A stretch of DNA of 64,000 nt, from the NCBI GenBank assembly GCA_032358255.1, contig JAULBX010026607.1, positions 62,001-126,000 on the forward strand, given 5' to 3'. Within the stretch, counting starts at the first letter, position 1; each line of letters opens with the position of its first letter. Origin of the DNA: Heterotrichella gracilis (taxonomy: Eukaryota; Sar; Xanthophyceae; Tribonematales; Xanthonemataceae). The position numbers and the translations under genes were made by a program. Below are positions 24,088 through 34,978 of this stretch, piece by piece. The notes under the pieces were generated by a model, which was not told the DNA's origin, did no database searches, and worked only from the letters and a program-made list of their open reading frames with translations.

Positions 24088-27000
24088 ATGCAGCCAGTTC
24101 CAGCCAGCAGGGGCCTCCACCCTCTTGCTGCGCCCAGGGCACCACATCCGCACCTACAAGCACAGCCCCACCCACATATGCAGCCCACTCTCCGCCCCAT
24201 GACCGGTATCAGCCCGCAGCACATCCACCTGAACCCTTGCCAGGCTATTCAACCCGATCAGTGCAGCACCGGTGCCAGCACGCAGCATGGCGTGCCGGCA
24301 GCGGGTGCGCCTTCGGCGGTGAGCAGGCGCTGGCTATGCGGTGCAGCAGCGGGCAGCGCAGCCCTCCTGCTACAAGCGGCACAGGTAAGCACACGTGATC
24401 CACCTGCATGGTTTAATTGCGGCAGGCAGTTCACCCTCTCCCGCCTTGTGTGCAACTGTGTTACAGCAGCAGTGCATGCACCATGCGGTCCCGTGAACAG
24501 CACATCTCAGATGCCACCTGGGACAATCCATGTAGCTAGAAAATGCACTCTTTAAACTCCTATCCTGCATCAAGACCCTGCAACCTTCATCTCCAACCCC
24601 TGAAACCCTAAAACATAAACCCCGAGCCCCCCCCATCCCCCCCTGCACACAGCCCCAACAGGCCCTGGCAGGGCCCTTTGACAACATCGCCTCTGCGCTG
24701 TTTGAGCTCATCCCCCCGGTGGTACCTGGCCCGGTGCGCTTCCCGCGCAAGGTGCTTGACCTGCGCTTTGCAGTCATGCTGCTCAGGTCAACCTACGAGG
24801 CGGTGGATGACCTGGACTTCATACCTATGGTGGGGTACTTTGCATTACTTTCTTGTGCAATTGTATGGGTTTGCGTGGAGTACCTGCTTTATCACGAGGT
24901 GTAGGTGGACGACATGGACTTCATACCCATGGTTATGTGTCTAGATGATTCGTCTATTGCTGTGCCATTTCAGCAGTACAGCCAGATTAGCAGTTTGCCC
25001 TGCACGGGCTGGTGCAGGGGTTGTTGTGGCTTTCAGGGAACAAAGTGGTGTCTGGTGGTGAGTGCACTCCCATGGGTTTTGGAGACTTCATGCAGGTCGC
25101 CGTCATAGGACTGGTTCTTAATTGTGTGCATTCTTTAGTCAGACTACTACTCACTTACATGCAGGAGGATACAGAACCCCACAGGGCCAGAAGTACTGCT
25201 GTTATGCCCTGCTTTTATTGCTTGGATGTGCTGCGGTGTAGCAAGATGTTTGACAATGCCAGATGTGTGTCCAGGATGAGTTCCAGAAGCAGTTTTGGAA
25301 GCTGCGTCAGGGGCAGTACGAAGCCTACACCTTCCAGTACGCACCAATCAAAATCCGCCAGGTGGGGCAACTGACCCATGGAACCGACTGGTGCACTGTC
25401 CACAGGGCACTGCATACATCGTCATGTCCCATTGCACACAGTCTCAAGCACAACGTCAAATGATTTCATGAAGTGTAATGCATTTCCCATGATCAAATGT
25501 TCATTGCCATGGTGTGTGATCCGTTCCCATGATCAGGCATAACCCGCCTTGATGGAAGCCCCTGATTCACACCCCGATTCCGCAATGCACAGAGGCCATA
25601 CACACCCGTCTATGCAATTTCACCTCCTTTGCCCACATAATGCCTACATGAAACAGTGTCAGCTCCCAGCCGGTGTGCACATAGACAGCATCAGCAGCCC
25701 CATGCCACATGTTTGACCCATGTCCGTTGCCCCACTTGCAGGGTGACCTCAGTGACCCGCTGTACTTTGACTTCATCAGCTTTGCACAGTACGCCACTGT
25801 ATCGCAGGAGATCCCACGGGGACGGCAGGTGTTTGAGGTGGGGACTTGAAACCGCAGCAGGCGCTCTCTAGGGAGCTCACATGGGAGGGAACCATCATAC
25901 AAAATTAAAAACCAAACACGCGCATGCAAGCTACAGATTTTTTTACTATGATGTGCCTTGAAATGAAAATTGCAAAATGACGACTGTGCGAAGGAGACTG
26001 TTGCACCTGTGGGTGAGCACTACCCTCTCAATCCGCCCTGCAGGAGTTTTGCGAGGAGTGCCCCAACGAGCGCCTGATGGTGACGCGGGACCCTAGGCTG
26101 CAGGACAATGCAGGCCTGCCCAAGGCTGTGCAGGACAGGGCAGCAGACAGGATCTATGAGGGACTGCGCTTTGGGTTCAGGGTGAGGCGGGGTCAGGGTC
26201 CAGGGCTCCGGGGTTAGGGTTTAGGGTAGAGTGCCACGAGAGCCTGCGGGACTAGGGACGCGGCACCAAGCCATGGGCAGCTGGACGGCCGTGGCATAAC
26301 TGTCTGAGTTCATGTGTATTGGATATCCAATGCTCACCACTGGGGCCCCAACGTTTAGGTAAATGTGTGCATTGTTCAGTCACGACGGCCGTTGGTGAGT
26401 GGTCAATCCCCAGTTCGCTTGCCCATGAGGGCTGCTGCGTGGCATCATACACGCTGTGCTCTGAAAACGAGGACTTGGATGAGGCCCTGCCAGGCAATTT
26501 AAGTTGTAATTTGTTGCAGGAGGAGGACTTTAATGGTCCCGCACCCGCACCGCATGGGGCAGGCTGGGCAGAGGTGATGAAGGGCGTAACAAAAATCCTG
26601 GACATTTTTGTGGACAAGGGGTACGCCATCAAGGTGCGGCTTGAGGTTACATTGATGGCGTATGATCTTCTGGACATTTCCGTGATTGTGTTTTTCGTAA
26701 TTCTTTTTGTTTTGTTTGGATGTTTTCCCTCCCATTAGGCGCAGCAGCACATCAGGCGCCATGAGCTCGGTGGATGTATTCACCACGCCATTGATTGACT
26801 GTCTTCAACAATGTTTCATTTAGTTGTGCATCTTTCAACCACATGCGTACAGCTCCAATCCAAGCCATTGCATGTCTCCCCTGCAGGCCCAAGTGGTGGA
26901 TTTCAGGTCCCAATCTGCGGACAGCGCGTCCTTCACGGTCAAGACTGAGGGGCCGGCAAACCTATGGGGTGGGTTGTGCATGCAGATAGCAGTGGCCTAG

Positions 27001-27621
27001 AACCCACAAGGGTTTGCGCATGTATCACAGAGGGAGCTGCCCATATATGCTACCGTGCGGCGCATGCATGCACCACCTTCATCTCTGGCAGAGCCTCTAC
27101 TAAATGCAAATGTACTAAAGATATTTAGTCGCCGTCCGATAAGATTTCAATGTTTTTTTAAAAGTACCCATCACAAGTCTGTAAATAAACGTAGTCTGCA
27201 CAATCTAATTTGAGTACCGTAGAGCCACACCCAAAGCCCTGCCTACACTACAGGTGTGGCTGCCCTTGCCAGCCGTCGGTCCCTGGTGGTCAACGCGTAT
27301 GACGCCCTGGCCCTAGATGCATACCTGCGAGCCAGTGGGCTGCGAGGCACCTACACCATCAGCCGCAGCGACACAGGGGTGGAGCACCGGTGGGTGGTGG
27401 GGGGAAGCCTGGAGGGGGACAGCTGATAGGGGTAGACGCTGGTGGTTTGTCTGACGGTCCATTTCAGAAACCTGCAGCGGACCGTTTTGTATCGACGGAC
27501 TACCTACGAGCCATGGCATCGTGTGGGCCCCTCAAATGCTCCAAATTTGGTGACAGCAACAGCCTGTACTCAATGCTGGACGAGTAGCCTAATATTAGGA
27601 TTTTATATCCGAGTTTTGTAA
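24088..27621 (+). CDS. Unrecognised protein, possibly plastid-targeted, conserved-looking core
   Basis: Nine exons (24088-24384, 24653-24829, 25275-25361, 25742-25837, 26044-26181, 26520-26633, 26887-26968, 27254-27389, 27468-27621) join in phase to 426 residues. The ATG follows CACC, a good context. The first about 100 residues are Pro/His/Gln/Ala-rich, lack acidic residues at the start and resemble an organellar targeting region. The core looks well constrained: FDNIASALFELIPP, FRLP-like RFPRKVLDLRFAVMLLRS, YEAVDDLDFIPMDEFQKQ, KLRQGQYEAYTFQY and PLYFDFISFAQYATVSQ. I cannot name the family. The last junction is uncertain: the alternative acceptor frame would stop at 27587. The second exon's end is copied in the next intron. 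Confidence 0.7.
24905..24931 (+). repeat. Intronic copy of an exon end (VDD-DFIPM block) plus donor
   Basis: The true second exon of this gene ends at 24829 in a 27-bp block coding VDDLDFIPM. A 27-bp copy with a few synonymous or conservative changes (VDDMDFIPM) lies 102 bp further on, preceded by TAG and followed by GTTATG. It could be spliced as a 27-nt in-frame microexon or be a decoy donor. Confidence 0.75.
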
Positions 27622-28464
27622 CAAGTTTCTGAGAGATGGTGTTTAGTTGCGTGCAAGGACGCCCACCTAAACTTCAATGGAGATTCCCTGTGGGCAATAA
27701 TACCAACAGTCTACTGTAATAAACCTATCACCGTCCTGGTACCGCGCCGAATCAGAAAACATGCAGCGTCGCAGACAGCTGTGCATGCGCATGTGCATGC
27801 TTGAGAATCTATACAATTTGTGAAATATTCAATTCAGGTTTAAAAGTCCCATTACAATTATTAAAATCCCATAAGACACCCCAGACGCCACTGCCAAACT
27901 GGATTAAAATATGGGCCGAATAGGTATTCTGTGTACAATTATAATGACATTGTAGTGGTGGCCACAATGCCACATCATGTTAGTAACATGCACTGCAGAG
28001 CAAGGCCATACACTGCAAGTCCACTGCAATGTTTTTTGCTTGCTTGATTGTCAATGAATAAAGGTGAATTTCTGCTAATAAAGGTGGTGCCCCAGTCCAC
28101 CACTAATTCAACCCTGCATGTGGCCCTGCCGGCAGTGCTCCTGCGGAGCAGCGCTGGCTCCGCTTGTCTGCCTACCAGTAGTGCTGCTCTGGGTTATGCT
28201 ACACTGTGACAATGACCTTATGAGTTGGCCTGTTGTCACAACTTGCACGTCTGCAATTGCCATTGATGGCCTTATTAAAGTGGGGCAAACCATCTCGCAT
28301 GGGCATCACAACATACGTTGCAAACCCACATCTCCACTGTTGGGACCTATTATAAGGTGACCCATTATTAAGGCGCCAGGATGCCGCTGCCACTGGCTTA
28401 GTGCCCATCATTCCATGCACCCATACGGATTACCCTTTCTGTCGCTGTCAATGTGGCGCCACCG
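27622..28464. other. Convergent 3' spacer, unrecognised gene / ankyrin gene
   Basis: About 840 bp, AT-richer than the genes, with no supported gene. TGTAA motifs at about 27713 (plus) and at about 27851 (minus) are plausible poly(A) signals for the two convergent genes. Confidence 0.5.
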
Positions 28465-30490
28465 CTACCTGCAGCTGAGTGACTGCATGCGCAGCTCCTC
28501 CTCTGTCATTGGCCGCAGGAAGCAGGAGCCATCGCCATCACCAGCCTGCAGGGGGGGATATCAGTGCAAGGCCCTTACGTTGGGCATTCTAGTGACAATT
28601 GAGGCACTTTTGAGGTGCGTGCCTATTGAGTTATGTTCAATAAACAAATGCCATTGCGATTTTTAACGGCGTTGGTTGATGGGAAAGGCACCAAGGCACC
28701 AATGATTATCCAGGGTTGAGGCATTGATTTAGGAATCCTTATTGCAATTGCTTCATGGCAATGCATTGCACTGGCACTGGCCCCATCACCCACGCACCGG
28801 CCTCCATGGCTCCTTGCTGGCCGGCCGCATGCCCTGTGCTCCCACATATCCGGCAGGAGGGGGTGGGCACCAGTTGTCCGGCGGCACGCGCACAGGTGTC
28901 GCCTCCCACACATCGAACACCTTCTTGGCAGCGGGGCCTGGCACAGACGCAGTGCTGGGCGTTGGCAATGAGGTGCGCGTGCAGAATGGCTGCTTGTTGA
29001 CATTGTCTAAATCTGATTGAGCTTGCAACGGTAAACTTGAGGTGCGTGTACCCTATCATTTAATTTAATTTATCATCTATGGCCATACTTTGCTGAGGGG
29101 CTGTTTGCTGAGGGGCCATATATGGCCATACTGAGGGCCATCTATGGCCATACTTTGCTGAGGGGCCATACTTTGCTGAGGGGCCCACTGCCGCAAGACT
29201 GGTGCAGCATTGCTTGTGCAGCGTCGCACCTATATGGGGCCCGTCATACGTGTATGTTGGCTTCTTGGGTACATCCTTGTACCTGTCTATCAGCTCCAGT
29301 AGGAGCGTTCGCACCTGCCCAGGCTCCCACTGATAGCCCTACAAGGACACAGGCACCTCAGCGCCAGCCAGGCAACACAGCAACTGACTTGCAGAATGCC
29401 CTCTGGTGGGTGCATTTTAGAAATACCCTGTACAGGTACAGGTAATTGAGAGAACTGCACTGACCTTCTTCACCACCAGATCCATCACCGACAGCGGTGG
29501 CCCCTTCTCGCCCTGCAAACAGTAGCGCTGCCTGTCAACAAACCCTACAGGGTATTGTGTAAACCCTCGCGCGTACTGAAAGAACCCTTGGGTTGAAGGA
29601 AAGCTTGGCAAGCTTACCGTGTCCAGGTCCTCAAACCCATGGAAGGTCAAGACGCCTGGGTCTGCGCCTTTCTGCAGCAGGTACTCAAACACCTTGAGGA
29701 AGGGCGCGTGCTTGTAGTGCGCCATCCGCGCACACCTGTGCAGCGGCGTCCAGCCATTGGCCCTGTCCTGCTGGTTGATCTCGGCCCCTCTGTGCTCTAT
29801 CAAGAACTTTACAACGTCCAGCTGCACACGGGAACCAGTTATCAGTTACATAGAGAACCCTAGTGTAAGGGTACACAGAGGTAGACCTTATAGGGGGGTC
29901 AGCTGAGCTGGCACTTGGCACCCGTGGTGCAGCACCAAAAGCCCTACCTGCCCATGATCAACAGCAAAGTGCAAGGCTGCTCCCGCGCCCCTGTCTAGTG
30001 TGACAAACCACCACTCGCCGCTTTGGCTCTCTATCTGCTTGAACCGTGCCAGGTCCCCAAACCGCAGTGCATCAATATACTGTAGAGGCAACGCCCATCT
30101 TGTTGTATTGCAATCATCGCGATGAGGGTGATTAGCCGCGGAAAAAGGATATAAAGGCTATATGAGACGACTAACAAGGATTCGACAAAGATATTTCGTG
30201 CAGATGCACTTGTACAACGGCGCTGGGTGCGTGCCATTGAACGGTGGCATGGGTTGGCATGTGAAAGGTCACCTGAAAAAAGCTGTGCTTGAAGGTTGGC
30301 GCTACCCCAAACTCAATCCCAGGCCACGTGTATCCCCCAATAGCCTGCAAGCACTCAATGCTGTGTCATCGCTGCAGTATGGGTTGCCAACGAGGTGCTT
30401 GCTTCCACCCACCTTGATGTGTTCCCCGTCGGTCGTCACTGTGTCTGGGATGCGTGGCATGGCCAGGAACGATGTGTCGTTGGCCGACAT
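28465..30490 (-). CDS. Ankyrin-repeat protein
   Basis: Seven exons on the minus strand (30490-30413, 30079-29948, 29821-29618, 29512-29465, 29338-29230, 29006-28798, 28545-28465) join in phase to 286 residues. After a short polar start, ankyrin repeats run from about residue 27 to 140. The clearest parts are AALHFAVDHGQLDVVKFLIE and NGWTPLHRCARMAHYKHAPF, followed by LLQKGADPGVLTFHGFEDLD. The C-terminal part has no repeat and is Pro-rich, ending with the block DGDGSCFLRPMTEEELRMQS. I do not recognise the subfamily. No transit peptide is obvious. An in-frame ATG 39 bp upstream (30529) is an alternative start. Exon five to six crosses an intron with a minisatellite; the acceptor was chosen by phase. 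Confidence 0.8.
29075..29184 (-). repeat. Intronic minisatellite in the ankyrin gene
   Basis: Irregular tandem units built from CATACTTTGCTGAGGGGC and a shorter TATGGCCAT element, about five copies in 110 bp. It lies wholly in the intron before the sixth exon. Confidence 0.8.
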
Positions 30491-30582
30491 AGCATTGCGA
30501 CGCCTGTGCGTTCCGCAATCATGAACCAAATCACGTATCTTTGTGGAGACAAGCGGTTCCAGGGCTCGAGACTGGCGACTTT
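30491..30582. promoter_or_regulatory. Very short divergent promoter, ankyrin / SRI-like gene
   Basis: Only 92 bp separate the two predicted start codons (30490 minus, 30583 plus). Both first exons join in phase with well-supported downstream exons. If both starts are right, the core promoters overlap and the 5' UTRs are very short or overlap. Confidence 0.45.
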
Positions 30583-33500
30583 ATGGTTGCACTTTCTACT
30601 GCCTCAAATCGGGACGGAAAGTATATTATATTTGGAATATGCATGCATTGCATTGTCAAACATAACTACATAAAGTACAACGGTGTCCACAAAGGAGCTG
30701 AGAGTACAGCAGTGATACTTATTAAAACACCGTTACCTTCAAATGCACGGTTGGTGGCCGTATTGATGACCTTCGTGGTACCTCACCAGTACTGCGTTCT
30801 ATGCTTGCGGGGAGTCGGTGCAGGCGATGGACTTGACCAAGGCCTGCGAGTCAGCTCCCAAGTATGGCGTGAATGCAAAGACTCTGATCCTGCAAGCGGC
30901 AGTAGCGGGGGAAGAGGACGATGACTTCGACTTTGGTGGAGAGGTGCAAGCAGGTGACGAGTTCACACAGTTCAAGCCTTAATTGCACCTGCTCACCACA
31001 CGGTATTGCCAACTATGGGCCTCTGATGTGGTTAAACTCTCCCGCCGCTGTCCAGCCAACTTCTATTCACCACCTTACCTGGCATGCAGGGCCTGACGAG
31101 CCAACCCTCCCCCCAGCTTCCCGGGTGTTCACAAAGGCAGAAGGTAACTTGGCAACGCCACAGTCTTGCCACTAACTTGCAAAGGCGGTAGTAGCGAGGG
31201 AGTTAACAGGTCCACACACCAGCATACATACACCACCACACTGAGCAGCATGCCACCACACCACACCCCTCCCGTCCCACCACGTGCATGGCTCCACCAC
31301 CCTCCCTCCCACGCCAACGCGCCTCCCCCTCCCTTCAGCCAAGGCAGCCCTTGACCAGCTCCCCCTCAAGGAGCGCCCCATGGTGGCCTTCATCAACCGG
31401 GCGCTGGTCCCCCGCGTGAGCCGCCAGGCCCTGCTGGACACACTGGTAGGCAGGTACCTGTGCTATGCGCTGGAGCTGGAAGGGGGCGGTGACATCGCTG
31501 CCATTCGGGACAACAGCCACATCAGGTGAGCGAAACACAGCATCATCCGGTGGCCTGAATTGTGACCTGAATTGTGACCTGAATTTCGGCCTGAATTTTG
31601 ACTGCATTCCCATGTAAGACCTTGCAACAGCCAGCGCGCTGACCTGCCGGTGCAATCTTCATCAACGCCAAGCCTGCTGGTGTGAGCCTTGCCAAGTCTT
31701 TGCAGAACGGCGTATGGGACGGGCATGGCATGCCGCCCCAGGCTCTATGGTCCAGTTGACCTTGTCCGTCCCCAGGCAATTTGCACCACCATTGTTTAAC
31801 AGGTTTGGCGCTGACAAGCTAGGCGCTGTGGTGTGCAGGGATCGAGCCATTGCTGCAGCTTGGCGTCACGAGCAGGAGGTGTACCAGCAGAGCTCAGGCA
31901 AGCAGGTAAGCCATCATGACATGGAGGGTGGAACCTTGTACATTGTGCATCCACTCATACTGTCTGCGGTTGTGGAGGGAGGTCTGGTCTTCGTTTGTGT
32001 CCATACGTAGCGTGGGTGTTGCTCATGTCTTTCTTTGCCCGCCCGCCATGTGTGCATAACCTTGCTGAATCAGCAATGCTAACGTGTGGCTGTCCCGCTG
32101 GGATGTCAGCGCGTTGGCACTCTGGTCCTTACCAATGAGGCTGCCTTTTTTTTTTGCAATGACAAGGGAACTGCGCTAGACAATATCAATCCTCATACTT
32201 GAAAAATTATTGATACACATTCGTCATTTTTTCTTTTGCATTTTCTTATCCCCGCACCAAAGATTAAATTACCTATTAAATAATTTGAAACATATTTTTC
32301 ACCACTGCTTGCCATGTGACTGCCTTCTTCTACCTTCCCCAGGTGTACTTGCACCTGGCCGCCAAGGCCCACCCCCAACCGCTGTACATGCAGCCACCGC
32401 CACCACCACCACCATCAGCTGACGCAGCCAGTGATGCCGCGCTGGCACCCATCTTTGCAGAGGTGTTTGGGGGGGATGATGATGATGTCGATAGTGGTGA
32501 TGATGGTCATGGTGGAACCAGTGGCGCAGATGCTTTGCAAGGGGTGCATGGTGGTAAGAATGAAGTAGGGATGGCATCTGCGGTGGGAGAGGGCCAGTTC
32601 AGTTCTGAGTCGGCGGATTGGGATGGGGGTGGGGATGCGGCACCGGCTGGGGAGGGGGAGGGGTGTCAGCAGGCAGGCGAGTCACCACAGCCTACCCCGC
32701 CGCAACCTGGCAATGGTGCCGCTACTGGTGCTGCACCAGTCACGGCTGCACAGCCGGCAGCAGCAGCTGGAGACAGCTTGGTGGCCAGTGCATCGGCGGA
32801 GGGTGGCAGGAAGCGAGACAGGGAGCCTACTGGCGCAGATGCCTCAGTCAATGGGAATGGCACAGCACCAGGCGCACATGCAGCCAACGGAGATGCAGCG
32901 CGCCAGTCCAAACGGGGCAAGGCAGGGGAGAAAGGGGTCCAAGATGGGGGAACCACAGTGCCAATGAACCATAACACCCATCAATCTGCAGTTGCCATAC
33001 AGCCTGTTGTTCCTGCCAGTGACAAGTGCCGACCACAGCCGGGGAATGAGGAAGCAACTCCTTCACACCCAGCGCCGCCAACATCAGGCAAACCCCACAA
33101 CCCTGACCAGGCCGGCCATCAACCGCAACACCCTGCCACTACCCAAGATGGTGACAGGGGTGCACATCCAATGGCAGCGCACCCCAGCCATGCGCGGCAC
33201 ACGCAGCAGGAGGGTGATCATGACCATCCCCAGCAACAGGGAGGTAGGCATCCCCAGGAAAAGCGCGCTCCCCGAGACAAGGGCACCGATCAAGGGGAGA
33301 GGCGTGGCAAGGATCGCAGGCATGGCGAGCACGAGGATCAACATGAGGTGCAACGTGCTGTGGTGCATGACCAGGTGCTGCGCTATGTGAAGGGGTGCCT
33401 AGACCCGCTGTACCAGGCAGGGGTGGTGTCAAGGGAGGTGAGGCAGTTAGGACGATGGGGAAGGAGGGGGAGGAGAACAACGTAATGGCATTTACAGAGG

Positions 33501-34185
33501 CTCTGTTGCTTCCCACAATGCATTGCTGTAGTGTGGGGCAGTGGGGGTTTGTCCCATGGGTGTCCAGCAGGGTTTGATGGCAACGTGCAAAGGTCAGGTG
33601 CATCCTTGGGTCTGGCATGTGCACGGTAAGGAAGGTGTTTGATATGACAGGTGTGCATTGCAGCATGCCTGGTGTGTTCAGCTGGCTGTTTCTATTTTCC
33701 GCAGGTGTACAAGCAGGTGGCAGCAAAGGCAGCTGACAAGGTGAGCACAACTGATCCCAGAGGGGGGAAACCTCTTTGCTGGCGAGGCCAATGCGTAACC
33801 CTGTTTCATTACTCTCTATCACTCAATGCGCCAAGTTCGCTCGCATTGACCTTTGCATGAAAGTTATTGGTGCCATTCCCTCTGAAGATTCATAGGCGTG
33901 ATAAAAGGGACAGCAAACATGCTCCATGCTACACAATGCCCCATCCACCCGCCCCACATTAGGCCCACCCTCACCGTCAAACCCTTCTCCCCGCCTTTCC
34001 AGGTGATGCACATGCACGGCCACGAGGCTAACGCTGCCTTCCTGCTGCGCGAGGGGGAGCGCGTGCAGCGGCTGGTGCGGCAGTACGTGGAGTACATGAG
34101 CGTGATGGGGGTGGGGGGCCAATTGGGAGGGGGCAAAGCGCCCGTTAGCAGGGGGGCAGGCGGTGCGCAAGCCTCGGAGAGCTAA
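30583..34185 (+). CDS. Protein with SRI-like C-terminal domain (possible RNA polymerase II CTD binder)
   Basis: Seven exons (30583-30620, 30790-30953, 31339-31525, 31803-31905, 32343-33437, 33705-33740, 34003-34185) join in phase to about 601 residues; an acceptor at 31776 instead of 31803 would add nine residues in frame. The N-terminus has an acidic patch (EEDDDFDF). The large exon encodes a disordered Ala/Gly/His/Gln-rich region of about 300 residues with basic, KR-rich stretches. The C-terminus VLRYVKGCLDPLYQAGVVSR through VAAKAADKV to ERVQRLVRQYVEYM is a three-helix pattern like the SRI domain of SETD2 and PHRF1, which binds the phosphorylated RNA polymerase II CTD. No RING, PHD or SET domain is visible. 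Exon six is a 36-nt microexon. Confidence 0.7.
31552..31599 (+). repeat. 12-bp intronic minisatellite
   Basis: Four tandem 12-bp units of the form GRCCTGAATTKT lie just after the third exon of the SRI-like gene. Confidence 0.8.
31957..31992. repeat. Dispersed 35-bp repeat, second copy at 79-114
   Basis: ATACTGTCTGCG then TTGTGGAGGGAGGTC and GGTCTT occur in both places with about two mismatches over 35 bp. One copy lies in an intron of the SRI-like gene, the other in the starch synthase intron. This is too short to call an element but not expected by chance. Confidence 0.5.
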
Positions 34186-34978
34186 TGCCAGTAGCTTGAA
34201 GCTGCCACACGAGACACCTGAACAGTACCTTTTGTTGCCAATCATTGTATCAAGCCAACTGCAATGCCATCAATGTGCACAGTGTGTCACTCCAAGACGT
34301 GGGAGCATGCGGCCGCTGTGATTTTAACTACGATTTTCTCCCTTGGTTTCCATTGTTAGCTGAGGGTATGCGCACGTCGACCGTTTGAATCTGAAATCTG
34401 TTTATTGTCTGTTGAATGTTGTTTTTTGCTATTGACAGCCTGTTCTGGTGCTACAGTCTACTAGAAGGGCCTTCACAATGCTACTCAGCAAAGTCTAGCT
34501 GCAGGCAGCAACTGATCAACCGTGACTCAAAATACCAGCAAGATGAGAAGAAAGGAATGTTGATCCGTTGTTGAGGCCTGCCACGTGTGCCTCATAATAT
34601 ACACATTGACAATTGCATGCATGCATGCCACGATGGCCACTGGTTGCACGGCGCACTTGCCGCGATCGCACCTAGGTCAGCTAATAAATATTACCTGACA
34701 GTGTACAGCACCAAATCAACTTGTAACATTATCATGCCAACCGCAAATTATTAATACGTGAATGTTATGCTGTTGACATCACTTGCGGCATCAACGCCAT
34801 ACACGTTGCATACACCTCCAAGCCCACATAGCCAGTATGACTGAGTGGTCCTGGGTGGCACCTTCCAAAGAGTCGTGTGTCACTTGTATCATAGTGCACT
34901 CAGCGTGACGCAGAGCATGAGGTCAAACCCTCCAACTTGAAGGCCGTGACCCCCAAGCCCTGTCTCCCCTCCCCCTGC
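34186..34978. other. Convergent 3' spacer, SRI-like gene / METTL3
   Basis: About 790 bp with no supported gene. It contains a TGCATGCATGCATGC tract at 34614-34628 and a plus-strand TGTAA near 34721. Confidence 0.5.

Noticed and set aside
33139-33822. Minus-strand 227-residue open frame
   Set aside because: Antisense to the large exon of the SRI-like gene, whose flanking splice sites and phase are consistent; no protein family pattern.
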